A DNA stretch of 64,000 nucleotides from Fusibacter sp. 3D3 (GCF_001748365.1 NZ_BDHH01000001.1:367843-431842); one strand, 5' to 3'. Positions 37,011 to 44,781 are shown, numbered from the stretch's first letter. The notes: a model not told the origin generated them from the sequence alone. Numbers and translations: made by a program.

Positions 37011-37164
37011 TCAAATTCCCCACGATCTGATCCATTGATGTATTAAGTAAATTATATTAGAAAAAGCATTAAAAATAAAGCAGAATACCACCTTTGAAGT
37101 TAAACATCCCTGAAAACCCTATCCACTCAATTTGATTTGATTTGCATAACAAATTTTAGATACT

Positions 37165-37189
37165 AAAAAAAGTTGTCTATAAGACAACT
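37165..37189 (-). terminator. Rho-independent terminator after the SRP RNA
   Basis: AGTTGTCT and AGACAACT pair around a 3-base loop (37171-37178 with 37182-37189). The minus strand then continues into a T-run. It ends the SRP RNA transcript. Confidence 0.85.
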
Positions 37190-37202
37190 CTTTCTTATGT
37201 AA

Positions 37203-37468
37203 GCCGTGCATCCAACTTCGAAATACTACTACGGACGTTACCACAACAGTTAGCTCAAACCAGGAACCCCTGCGGCACATAAACTTTCTCACTTACCGCT
37301 GCTTCCTTCCAGATCTGACGGAGTTCATAAGTGTCTATTGCGCAGGACCCAATTATCAACACCACTTTTCATGGGCAGACTCAACAATGGTATCCCTTAG
37401 ATGGACTTCAATCTTGCTACAGCGGATTGCAAGTTACAAGGCACCGCTACCTCCCCATCTAGCACGGC
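37203..37468 (-). ncRNA. ffs: Signal recognition particle RNA, large Bacillus type
   Basis: Read on the minus strand the RNA begins GCCGTGCTAGATGGGGAGG and ends in the complementary GCACGGC, closing the long terminal stem. The Alu-domain motif GGGGAGGTAGCGGTGCC is present, and the domain IV loop reads CTGGAAGGAAGCAGCGG, the Ffh-binding hairpin. The length of about 266 bases is that of the large, Alu-containing bacterial form. Its 5' end is only 11 bases after the CCA end of tRNA-Ser, so it is probably processed from a shared transcript, or its promoter lies inside the tRNA gene. Confidence 0.93.
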
Positions 37469-37479
37469 ATATATTTTAT

Positions 37480-37569
37480 TGGCGGAGAGAGCGGGACTCG
37501 AACCCGCGGGGCCATGACAGCCTTACACGCTTTCCAGGCGTGCCCCTTAGCCAACTCGGACATCTCTCC
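37480..37569 (-). tRNA. tRNA-Ser(GGA)
   Basis: The minus strand gives a full cloverleaf: acceptor GGAGAGA/TCTCTCC, anticodon arm CACGC-CTGGAAA-GCGTG with anticodon GGA, a long variable arm typical of serine tRNA, T arm GCGGGTTCGAGTCCCGC, and an encoded CCA. The 5' end is one base after the tadA stop codon. Confidence 0.96.
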
Positions 37570-37570
37570 A

Positions 37571-38026
37571 CTATCTTAACCTTTTAAAAAAACGCTTCAT
37601 TACGTCCGAGCATTCTCGACTTAATACGCCTTCAACGATCTGACAATAATGATTCAATCCTTGAAAATCAAATAAGTTGAATACTGAACCACAAGCGCCC
37701 CCTTTAGGGTCTCTTGAACCAAAGTAAACCGTCTTAATTCTGGACTGATAAATAGCCCCAACACACATAGGGCAGGGCTCAATTGTAACATATAGCACAC
37801 AGTCTGTCAATCTCCAATGCCCCATATTTTGACACGCGTCTTGTATCGCATTGATCTCAGCATGAGCAATGGCACTTTCGGATAATTCCCTTGTATTATG
37901 CCCTTTTCCAATCACCTTTCCATTTTTTACAATGACTGCACCTATCGGCACTTCTCCAAGATCAAAAGCTTTCTCAGCTTCAACTAGCGCTAACTTCATA
38001 AAACGACAATGCATTGTTTCATCCAC
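37571..38026 (-). CDS. tadA: tRNA-specific adenosine deaminase
   Basis: TadA converts A34 to inosine in tRNA-Arg(ACG). The 151-residue protein has the zinc and catalytic motif HAEINAI and the second zinc motif PCPMCVGAIYQS. The N-terminal MKLALVEAEKAFDLGEVPIGAVIVK is standard. The stop codon is one base before tRNA-Ser, in the tadA / tRNA-Ser / SRP RNA neighbourhood known from other Firmicutes. Confidence 0.96.
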   Translation of the reverse strand: MDETMHCRFMKLALVEAEKAFDLGEVPIGAVIVKNGKVIGKGHNTRELSESAIAHAEINAIQDACQNMGHWRLTDCVLYVTIEPCPMCVGAIYQSRIKTVYFGSRDPKGGACGSVFNLFDFQGLNHYCQIVEGVLSRECSDVMKRFFKRLR

Positions 38027-38044
38027 AACAATATCTCTCCTCTG

Positions 38045-38842
38045 TTATAATTTACTGCATACCACTGTAAAGGTCTTAGGAATTCCCTGATCAAATACTT
38101 CTGAGGATAAATTTTGTTCTTCTTTGAGTTCATTGATCAAAAATCCAGCTTGTGCAAGTGCCGTTATCACTTCTCCTAGAGTCCATTTTCTGAGGCGGAC
38201 TTTTTCAAGAACCACTTCATCTGAATACTTAGAAAAAGCCACTTCCTGCTCTTCCAATTCCGTACTAAAATAATTCCCTGTCACTTTATGTTTTCTAACT
38301 TTTGCAGTGGAACCTCTAGAGGTTATAAGTTTTGTCGACACAGGGTGAAAGTCTCTTAAAATAAATTTTCCATTTTGACCGAGTAATTTCAAAGCCATTT
38401 GAAAAAAAGGTTTTAAATCTTGAAAATAATGGATGATCCCCATCTCCGCGAACACAATATCCGCTGTACCCTCATATTTTTCAAGGTCTACTTTGAGTAC
38501 GTCACCTATTATATACTCGATCTCACAGTCACATGCCTCTGCCAGTTCCGTAGCGTACTGTTTATTACCTGGAGAAATATCAATCACAGTGACATGCGCA
38601 CCTAATAAACTTAAAGCGACCGCTTTCTGCCCCATAGAACCCATCAAATTAACAATCTTCTTCTCCCTTACATTTTCAAAGTAAGGATAGATCGGGTGCA
38701 AAATCTTTTCTGGTGACTTCATAATTTTTTGTGCAGCTTCAGTCGGTACACCGTATTTATTGACATAAGCATTATATGTCTCTTTTTGCCATAAGGCATT
38801 ATTTATATCTTCATTGCTTTCGGATTTCATCGTTACCTCCAA
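38045..38842 (-). CDS. Class I SAM-dependent methyltransferase
   Basis: This 265-residue protein has the Rossmann SAM-binding motif I in KKIVNLMGSMGQKAVALSLLGAHVTVIDISPGN, an acidic ribose-binding residue at the end of strand 2 (VIDIS), and motif II-like ADIVFAEMGIIHYF. Such enzymes act on small molecules or natural products; the substrate is not readable. An in-frame ATG a few codons in (MKSESNEDIN) may be the true start. It precedes tadA by 18 bases on the same strand, so the two share a transcript. Confidence 0.88.
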   Translation of the reverse strand: MEVTMKSESNEDINNALWQKETYNAYVNKYGVPTEAAQKIMKSPEKILHPIYPYFENVREKKIVNLMGSMGQKAVALSLLGAHVTVIDISPGNKQYATELAEACDCEIEYIIGDVLKVDLEKYEGTADIVFAEMGIIHYFQDLKPFFQMALKLLGQNGKFILRDFHPVSTKLITSRGSTAKVRKHKVTGNYFSTELEEQEVAFSKYSDEVVLEKVRLRKWTLGEVITALAQAGFLINELKEEQNLSSEVFDQGIPKTFTVVCSKL

Positions 38843-38881
38843 TTGCTCTGGATGTTAAATCAAAACTAACAATCTATAACA

Positions 38882-38911
38882 AACCCCTGTGACCTACTGA
38901 TCACAAGGGTT
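38882..38911 (-). terminator. Terminator-like hairpin after tRNA-Arg
   Basis: AACCCCTGTGA (38882-38892) and TCACAAGGGTT (38901-38911) pair with one mismatch around an 8-base loop. The minus strand then reads TTTGTTATAG, a weak T-tract. Confidence 0.6.
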
Positions 38912-38920
38912 CTAATGTCG

Positions 38921-38996
38921 TGGCGCACCCGAGAAGATTTGAACTTCCGACCTACCGCTTAGGAGGCGGTTGCTCTATCCACTGAGCTACGAGTGC
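38921..38996 (-). tRNA. tRNA-Arg(CCT)
   Basis: The minus strand gives a cloverleaf with acceptor GCACTCG/CGGGTGC, D arm GCTCAGTGGATAGAGC, anticodon arm CCGCC-TCCTAA-GCGG-type with anticodon CCT, T arm TCGGAAGTTCAAATCTTCTCG, and an encoded CCA. Its 5' end is 2 bases after the stop codon of the OmpA-like gene. Confidence 0.95.
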
Positions 38997-38998
38997 AT

Positions 38999-39730
38999 TT
39001 ATTTTCCATTGATGTTCTTTATAACATAATCTCTAAAATATATTTCCACATAATCATTTTTTTGACGTTCTTCTTTTTTAACAGAAATAGGATTTGAAGA
39101 ACCCGCATTTATAGTCACAAATTTGCTTTGATCCAAACCATTTGCGGTCATGATCGTGTACACTGCTTTAACTCTATTAGAAGATAATTCAACTTCCATA
39201 GCGGTATTCATAAAATTAGGGTATCCATCAGCGTGACCTTCTATGACAATTGACTCATCAGGATATGCTTTTACCACATCTATAAAAGATTCTAAGGATG
39301 CTTTGGCTTCATCGCTAACTGCAAATGACTGAAAATCAAAATAAATGTTTATATGTGCTTCTTTCAAGATTTTTAGATCTTCTATTGAGTACGTTCCGTT
39401 TCCATCACGCTCAGGACCCTCTGTTACTTCAGTGTCCTGTTCTTCAATAGGATCATCAATAGTATTTTGAGTAGGTATGTCTTCTGGTACATCTTCTGGT
39501 ATTTTTTCTGGAACATCTTCTGGTACATCTTCTGGTTCGGTTTTTTCTACACCATTTGCTAAATCTATCGGCTCATCTACATTATCTAAGTTCGTATGAG
39601 CAACCGGTTCGGGTTGATCCGCTACGTAACCAAAAATATAACTACTACTTATAATAACGATTGTCAGTAAAGAAATCAAGTAAATTCCAATTATTATTTT
39701 ACCTTTTTGAGTGTATTTTTTAGGAAACAT
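38999..39730 (-). CDS. OmpA/MotB-type peptidoglycan-binding membrane protein
   Basis: This 243-residue protein has one N-terminal membrane helix (about 11-34, IIIGIYLISLLTIVIISSSYIFG). An external acidic linker with Pro-Glu-Asp-Val repeats (about 60-90) follows, then an OmpA C-like domain (about 115-235). That domain keeps IVIEGHADGYPN and LSSNRVKAVYTIMTANGLD, the Asp and Arg that hold diaminopimelate in the family. The final motif is NDYVEIYF instead of NRRVEI. It probably anchors to the wall while its N-terminus is in the membrane. It is the last gene of a four-gene operon, 6 bases after the coiled-coil gene. Confidence 0.85.
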   Translation of the reverse strand: MFPKKYTQKGKIIIGIYLISLLTIVIISSSYIFGYVADQPEPVAHTNLDNVDEPIDLANGVEKTEPEDVPEDVPEKIPEDVPEDIPTQNTIDDPIEEQDTEVTEGPERDGNGTYSIEDLKILKEAHINIYFDFQSFAVSDEAKASLESFIDVVKAYPDESIVIEGHADGYPNFMNTAMEVELSSNRVKAVYTIMTANGLDQSKFVTINAGSSNPISVKKEERQKNDYVEIYFRDYVIKNINGK

Positions 39731-39736
39731 TGTACC

Positions 39737-40474
39737 CTACTTCTTAGGCTTAACAAATTCAACAAGATTAATAATCTTCTGAATTTCATATTCAATTAAA
39801 GTATTTTGGTCTTCTTGGAATTTTTTTCTACTCTTATTGATTTCTTTTAAATCTTCAATCCGTTTTTCTAATTCTCTAATCGTTGCATCGTTTCTATTAA
39901 AAATTTCTTGAGTAGTAGAAACCGTTTCTTCCAGCACTGTATTAAGCGAATCAATTCTCTTATATGCATCGTTTAAAAGTTCGTCTAAACTTATATTAGA
40001 AACGTTCATTATATTTAAAACAGTTTCTCTTTTGAGATCCATTGGTAAATTTTCTGGAATTGCTTTTAAATAAACATCAGCCATAAAAATTGACTTTTTT
40101 AAATCTGTTTCTAAATGAGAATTTCTGTAAATCTCATCAATTGTCAACATTTTATTTTTTTCATAAGCATTGATCAACAAGTCGAGTTTGTCACCAATAT
40201 CTTTTGGAATATCGTTCATTTTCCCAGCTTTTTCTCTTTCCAAATCTTTTTCTTTAAATCTTGCACTTTCTTTTTCAATACGAACAGCAGCCTCATCAAC
40301 TGATGCTGATACTAAATGTGATAAATCAGGGATATTTTCTAAATCTGGAACCTGATTTACATCTAATTCAGGTTCTTTGGATTCTTCTATCATTTCGAAT
40401 TTTGATTCATCGCCTTCCGCTGAGTTTGTTTCCACAAGTCCCATTCTTTCAAATAACGTTTTTTTAGGTACCAC
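39737..40474 (-). CDS. Coiled-coil protein of the HTH/OmpA operon
   Basis: This acidic cytoplasmic protein of about 245 residues has no signal or membrane helix. The start is probably GTG at 40474 (VPKKTLFERMGLVE), because AGGGAGGG lies 7 bases upstream; the longer frame from an ATG at 40504 overlaps the previous gene. A disordered acidic region (20-85) is followed by helices and a strong C-terminal coiled coil (about 165-235, RIDSLNTVLEETVSTTQEIF and RELEKRIEDLKEINKSRKKF). No known family. Its position between two DNA-binding coiled-coil proteins and a wall-binding membrane protein suggests a linker role. Confidence 0.7.
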   Translation of the reverse strand: MVPKKTLFERMGLVETNSAEGDESKFEMIEESKEPELDVNQVPDLENIPDLSHLVSASVDEAAVRIEKESARFKEKDLEREKAGKMNDIPKDIGDKLDLLINAYEKNKMLTIDEIYRNSHLETDLKKSIFMADVYLKAIPENLPMDLKRETVLNIMNVSNISLDELLNDAYKRIDSLNTVLEETVSTTQEIFNRNDATIRELEKRIEDLKEINKSRKKFQEDQNTLIEYEIQKIINLVEFVKPKK

Positions 40475-40493
40475 GTCAATGCCCTCCCTATAC

Positions 40494-40880
40494 TTATAAT
40501 TCATTTAGTCTACTTTCCAAATATTGAATTTTGCCTCTATTACTCTTTAGTATACTCTTATAAGATTCAATAATTTCATCTTTTCGATTGATTTGAAGCT
40601 TTTTAATCTCAATTTGATGACTCAAGAGATCAATGACTTCATTTAAATCTTCTAAGCTATTTCTCTTAAACTCAGCTAAATCAGTATCTTCATTTAGTAA
40701 ATAGGGTGTTATAACTTCAATACTATCTTTTATAATTTGAACACCTTCATCATCAATATAAGTAATGTTACTTCTCGTATGAATATGAGCTTTCAACACT
40801 TTTTTATTCTTATTTATTTTTTTGTAGATCGTCACTTTACTGACACCTAGCATTCGAGCTACTTCAATCACTCTATACAT
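40494..40880 (-). CDS. HTH/coiled-coil DNA-binding protein, paralogue B
   Basis: This protein of about 128 residues begins MYRVIEVARMLGVSKVTIYKKI, a MerR/excisionase-like helix-turn-helix. A wing-like segment, NITYIDDEGVQIIKDSI, follows, then a C-terminal coiled coil (about 70-128, IEIKKLQINRKDEIIESYKS). The frame opens at 40901, but alignment with paralogue A (MYKVSEAADIIGVEKVEIFEKM, GVTYFDERGLEILK) puts the start at 40880. The architecture resembles RacA and plasmid DUF536 proteins. The gene follows paralogue A by one base and overlaps the frame of the coiled-coil gene if that gene's longer start is used. Confidence 0.78.
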   Translation of the reverse strand: MYRVIEVARMLGVSKVTIYKKINKNKKVLKAHIHTRSNITYIDDEGVQIIKDSIEVITPYLLNEDTDLAEFKRNSLEDLNEVIDLLSHQIEIKKLQINRKDEIIESYKSILKSNRGKIQYLESRLNEL

Positions 40881-40881
40881 A

Positions 40882-41322
40882 TTACTCAACTGACCTTTCA
40901 AGCTTTTTTAGTAAACCATACTGTAATTTGCTGATCACGTCTAGATCTTCTAACAGTTTAAACTGATATTTTGCCATCAATTCATCTTTAATTTCTAATT
41001 CTTGATCTAAATTTGTCAATTCATCTGTTATTATCTCTAGCTTCCTTCTCAAGATATCATACTCTTTATCTTGCCTAGACTTTATTTTGTTTTGCTTTAC
41101 ATCTTTAATATGATCCATATCATCTGAAGTAGAACTCTGGTTCAGATCCAAACTTGTGTGAAATAATGTCTTTAATATCTCTAATCCCCGTTCATCAAAG
41201 TAAGTAACACCATCTTGCTTTGAAATATTAGGATCAAGTAAAGCTTTATGTGTGATCATTTTTTCAAATATTTCCACTTTCTCAACACCAATTATATCTG
41301 CTGCTTCACTGACTTTATACAT
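40882..41322 (-). CDS. HTH/coiled-coil DNA-binding protein, paralogue A
   Basis: This 146-residue protein has an N-terminal MerR-like helix-turn-helix (1-25), a wing-like GVTYFDERGLEILKTLF (about 39-55) and a long C-terminal coiled coil (about 85-140, LRRKLEIITDELTNLDQELE). GAAGGAGGTGAATTA gives a very strong ribosome site. It is the first gene of the four-gene operon and the paralogue of the next gene. The upstream region carries repeated TTAACTG-type sequences that could be its own operator. Confidence 0.78.
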   Translation of the reverse strand: MYKVSEAADIIGVEKVEIFEKMITHKALLDPNISKQDGVTYFDERGLEILKTLFHTSLDLNQSSTSDDMDHIKDVKQNKIKSRQDKEYDILRRKLEIITDELTNLDQELEIKDELMAKYQFKLLEDLDVISKLQYGLLKKLERSVE

Positions 41323-41758
41323 TAATTCACCTCCTTCAGTTTACTGTTAATTAACTGTTAATCATATAATTCGCTTATTAACTGACTTCACATGCATATA
41401 TTAATTTTACATAATTAAATTCATAATTACAATTCATTTTTTATATATCTTTTTTTTATATGTATCAGTTTATTTTCAGTGTATTAAGCTTAAAACAGTA
41501 AGTACTCACACATTTTATTTTCGAATTTTTAAACTGTAAACCTGTTTACATTTATCATCTAAATCTTTATTTTTCAATATCTTGATCCTTTTTATATTTT
41601 TAAAATGCAGTTTAATTTTTTAGAACTTATTTTAATTGGGACAGCGTCATACAACTTTCACGCCTATTGTCTTCATAATTTGATATGTATACAAAACTGA
41701 GAAAGGTTGAAAGCGTTTCAATACAGAACGTTCTCAACCTATGTTTTATAATGAGATT
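41323..41758. promoter_or_regulatory. AT-rich intergenic control region
   Basis: This 436-base stretch has no credible gene. It contains the repeats ACTGTTAAT-TAACTGTTAAT (about 41343-41362) and TTATTAACTGAC close to the start of paralogue A. It also holds a perfect palindrome at 41535-41550, listed separately. Very long A/T runs make promoter boxes ambiguous. Confidence 0.5.
41535..41550. promoter_or_regulatory. Palindromic operator candidate TGTAAAC-CT-GTTTACA
   Basis: Two perfect 7-base arms with a 2-base centre lie between the divergent-acting regulator gene's end and the HTH operon start. It could be bound by the Fis-type regulator encoded at 41759-43183 or by the HTH paralogues. Confidence 0.45.
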
Positions 41759-43183
41759 TTATTTTTTTTTGATTTTTGTTTCAATTTGATACTTTTCGAG
41801 TTTACGATATAAAGTACTTCTTCCAATTCCAATGATTTCTGCTGCCAGTGTAAGATTATAATCTACTTTAGTGAGCACTTTCTGAATATACTTGGCCTCC
41901 ATTTCATCTAAGCTCAGAAGATTCTCATCTTGAAGATGTGACAAGTGTTCCACACTGTAAACACTTACATTTCTATTATTTAGCTCTGATAATTGAACAT
42001 CTAGAACAATTTCTTTAAAGTTCTTCATTTCACTTTTATTTATGAGTTTATCAATATACTCTGGTGTACAATTTACGTCATTGTTATCAATGATCTTTTT
42101 AACCAGTTTACAATAGTCATCTGTGAAATCGTAAAGATTCTTAAGCACAATTGAATTTTGTTTAATTCTTGATAGCAATCTTTGATTTATATTGAGTTCA
42201 GCAAGCGCATTAACCGATGTGTAAACTGTTGTCAAGATTATATTATAGCATTTGAAATCACTATATTTATATCCTAAGTTTGCAATTATTTTTTCTTCAG
42301 TGTAAACGATTAACAATGCAATACTTTTTGAATCTAGCAATTCAAAATTTTCTATTATGACCGTATCAAATTGATACAATCCTGTTAAAAGTTCATCATA
42401 TCTAGCCTTTCTAGGAATGTCCACTACATTTATTAATATTCTAGATTTTGAAATTTGCTCTGCTAAATAAAGTGCTAAAGTTGTCTTCCCACTTCCTTTA
42501 GACCCCATGATAAAGATGGGCATTCTATATTCCAAGAGTCTTTTAATATTCATTTCAAAATTAGCCAAATAGGATTCTGGATATGCAAACAATTTATCTA
42601 CTCTATAATTCGTTTTATTTTCTTTGTGCACAATAAGTTTAGAATCTATTTTCATTTTTTTAAGTGATTCTTGAAATCGATGCACATCATATTCTGACAA
42701 ATTGACATCACTGATGATCATACAGACACCATAAAAAATATCTTTTAATGAGATCGGCATTGCCACCGTATATAAATTGCTAAAGACATTTAAATAGTGC
42801 TCTTCTAAAGACACTTTCGTATATTTTTCTGTTCTCAATGAAATCGCAGCAGCATTGGTTCCAATCAAAGTTTCATCTACATGATTGATCACATCATACA
42901 CATCATGAATTATATTCTTGAATAGGACATCACCATTGGTATCACAAATCAGGTAATCGTAGTTATGATCTACAAGCCTAGATATATTTTCTATCATCTC
43001 ATTACTCATAGTGGTTTCTAATGAGTCCTTTTGACTTTTAGATCTTATTGGCTCATCCGAATTTAGATGTGTGATAAAACATCTATACCATGATTTTGAA
43101 ATTTCTTCGTTGACTATTTTTTTATTTAAACGGCCTGTCTTTATAAAATGCATTTTTGCTTCTTTTACTTGAATATTATACAT
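41759..43183 (-). CDS. AcoR/DhaR-like regulator with degenerate AAA+ domain
   Basis: This 474-residue cytoplasmic regulator has an N-terminal GAF-like sensor (about 60-170, including ETLIGTNAAAISL, a motif of AcoR/DhaR proteins). A reduced AAA+ domain follows, with Walker A GSKGSGKTT (227-235) and Walker-B-like DTVIIENF (273-280). A C-terminal Fis helix-turn-helix ends the protein (about 430-470, YNLTLAAEIIGIGRSTLYRKLEKY). The GAFTGA loop that contacts sigma-54 is missing and the AAA+ core is unusually diverged. It probably works without sigma-54, as TyrR does. GAGGAAGTGAT precedes the ATG. It is upstream of the HTH operon on the same strand. Confidence 0.82.
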   Translation of the reverse strand: MYNIQVKEAKMHFIKTGRLNKKIVNEEISKSWYRCFITHLNSDEPIRSKSQKDSLETTMSNEMIENISRLVDHNYDYLICDTNGDVLFKNIIHDVYDVINHVDETLIGTNAAAISLRTEKYTKVSLEEHYLNVFSNLYTVAMPISLKDIFYGVCMIISDVNLSEYDVHRFQESLKKMKIDSKLIVHKENKTNYRVDKLFAYPESYLANFEMNIKRLLEYRMPIFIMGSKGSGKTTLALYLAEQISKSRILINVVDIPRKARYDELLTGLYQFDTVIIENFELLDSKSIALLIVYTEEKIIANLGYKYSDFKCYNIILTTVYTSVNALAELNINQRLLSRIKQNSIVLKNLYDFTDDYCKLVKKIIDNNDVNCTPEYIDKLINKSEMKNFKEIVLDVQLSELNNRNVSVYSVEHLSHLQDENLLSLDEMEAKYIQKVLTKVDYNLTLAAEIIGIGRSTLYRKLEKYQIETKIKKK

Positions 43184-43323
43184 ATCACTTCCTCAACTTA
43201 ATCACATGTGGTTTAAACCTCTAAATTTTCGCTATATCACGTTTTATCCGTATATCGATATTTTATATAAAAAATATAATTTCTTTCTTTATAGAGTCAT
43301 TGTTTTTAACATATATATCCATT

Positions 43324-44217
43324 TTAATAAAATTTCAATGCATTTTCGAGCATGGAAATTTTAGCTGGTGTTTTTCCAACTAAGTTACCATCTGCATTGA
43401 TATAATACTGTCCTTTATCATCATGTATTTCAATATCTTTTCCTTTAAGATAACTCACTTCATTTACTTGATCCAATTTCCCACTGTAAATTTTAGAAAG
43501 TTCTTTTGCAAATAAAATTTTGCTAACTGCATTAACCATACAGATATCAAAGACACCATCTTGTGGCGAAGCATCTGGACAGACATTCATTCCACCACCA
43601 ATATATTTTCCGTTTCCAACAGCAATCAAAATTAATGGTTTATCTATTTTTTGCTGATCTATATTTAGTAAAACTCTATTGGCTTTAAAAAACAAACCCG
43701 ACTTCAAGGTGCTTAAAAAATAAGCTGTTGATCCTGGAATTATTTTTTTAAGTTTATCCGTATCTTTAATAATAGGACCATCAATTCCAAATGAACACAC
43801 ATTAATAAAATAGAACTGATTCACTTTCCCCACATCAATGAGCAATGACTCTTCATTTTCTATTCTAGATAATATGGAATCAATATCTGCTGGTCTATCA
43901 AAACATCGAACAAAATCATTTCCTGTTCCACATGGGATGATTCCCACTTTAATTTTATTTTCACTTTCATATTCAAGCCCATTGATTATTTCTGATAAAG
44001 TACCATCACCACCAACACCAATAAATTCTTCATACCCATCCGCATAATAGGATTTAACAATTTCAGTTATATTGCCTTTGTATCTTGAAACTTGAATGCT
44101 GTATTTTATATTTATCATTTTATCTAATTTTGCTTTAATGGTCGGTAGTAGCTTAATTGTATTACCTCTACCAGCGACAGGATTTATAATAAAGACAATT
44201 TTTCTTTCTTTCACCAT
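43324..44217 (-). CDS. Diacylglycerol kinase-family lipid kinase (DagK/YegS type)
   Basis: This 297-residue kinase phosphorylates a lipid alcohol such as diacylglycerol. It shows IINPVAGRG at the N-terminus, the nucleotide-binding GVGGDGTLSEIING, GIIPCGTGNDFVR, and the C-terminal domain VGNGKYIGGGMNVCPDASPQDGVFDI. All are standard for the DAGK catalytic family. It lies between the regulator gene and the parB repeat region and appears to be transcribed alone. Confidence 0.93.
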   Translation of the reverse strand: MVKERKIVFIINPVAGRGNTIKLLPTIKAKLDKMINIKYSIQVSRYKGNITEIVKSYYADGYEEFIGVGGDGTLSEIINGLEYESENKIKVGIIPCGTGNDFVRCFDRPADIDSILSRIENEESLLIDVGKVNQFYFINVCSFGIDGPIIKDTDKLKKIIPGSTAYFLSTLKSGLFFKANRVLLNIDQQKIDKPLILIAVGNGKYIGGGMNVCPDASPQDGVFDICMVNAVSKILFAKELSKIYSGKLDQVNEVSYLKGKDIEIHDDKGQYYINADGNLVGKTPAKISMLENALKFY

Positions 44218-44579
44218 GCAAACCTCAATCTAAGTTTTATTTACGTCTTCTTATATTATACTCTATTTTCACTTTTTTTGTATTAACTATATTCATGCCA
44301 TGAAGTATAACTCTTATCCTAATTGTAATTTTGATGTGCTTTTTAATTATGAACTATGATCAACCCAATAGAATTGATTTACTTCATATTTTTTTCATTT
44401 TTATTTCATATAAACTTAATTTCGATTTTTAAAGTGTTGATATTTCAACGGTTTGAACGCGTATCGCTTTCTTAGTTAATTGTAACGTCTCTTTTCGCTC
44501 CCCTTGATACAGTTGTCGTCGCGTCTTTAAAACATCTCACAGCTCAAATTTAAGCCATCCAGAGTGCGTTATATTAAAA
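44218..44579. other. Intergenic, nothing recognised
   Basis: About 360 bases upstream of the lipid kinase gene, AT-rich on the kinase side and more mixed towards 44500. No gene, RNA or clear promoter is seen. Confidence 0.5.
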
Positions 44580-44629
44580 GAAGCCTGAAATCGGCATTGT
44601 TTCACGTGAAACATCCTATTTCAAGCTTC
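44576..44629 (-). terminator. Hairpin enclosing a parS site, probable parB terminator
   Basis: GAAGC-C-TGAAAT (44580-44591) pairs with ATTTCA-A-GCTTC (44618-44629). The loop contains the complete parS palindrome, which can itself fold. The minus strand continues CTTTTAATAT. It would terminate the parA-parB transcript after the repeat region. Confidence 0.55.
44598..44613. promoter_or_regulatory. parS site (perfect)
   Basis: TGTTTCACGTGAAACA is the exact 16-base consensus for chromosomal parS, bound by ParB as the nucleation point for partition complexes. It lies about 1.3 kb from the parB start and about 9 kb from the origin. Confidence 0.95.
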
Positions 44630-44640
44630 ATTATTATACC

Positions 44641-44781
44641 CCTTGGGGAGATGTCCCCCACTTCTCAAAGTGGGGGTTCATATTCCTAATTCAGTGGGAG
44701 TCCAAACTCCCACTGAATACAATCCGATAGGATTGCAAGGGTTACGAAGGTAGCGAAGCGGACTGAGTATATGTTTTGATT
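44641..44781. repeat. Tandem structured repeat, copy 1 (141 bases)
   Basis: The unit starts CCTTGGGGAGATGTCCCCC. It contains a GTCCCCCACTT/AAGTGGGGG hairpin, a second 12-base-pair hairpin TTCAGTGGGAGT/ACTCCCACTGAA, a third CAATCC-GATA-GGATTG, and the tail GTTACGAAGGTAGCGAAGCG. It ends TTTTGATT. Copy 2 follows directly. In copy 1 the right arm of the first hairpin is damaged (GGGGGTTCATAT). Confidence 0.85.

Noticed and set aside
38921-38996. tRNA-Arg as the attachment site of an integrated island
   Set aside because: No integrase and no repeated tRNA 3' end were found nearby. The unusual operon lies on the 5' side of the tRNA, not at its 3' end.
40494-41322. HTH/coiled-coil pair as a plasmid or phage remnant
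   Set aside because: The DUF536-like layout occurs on plasmids, but there is no replication, integrase or mobilisation gene nearby, and the genes form an intact operon with an envelope protein.
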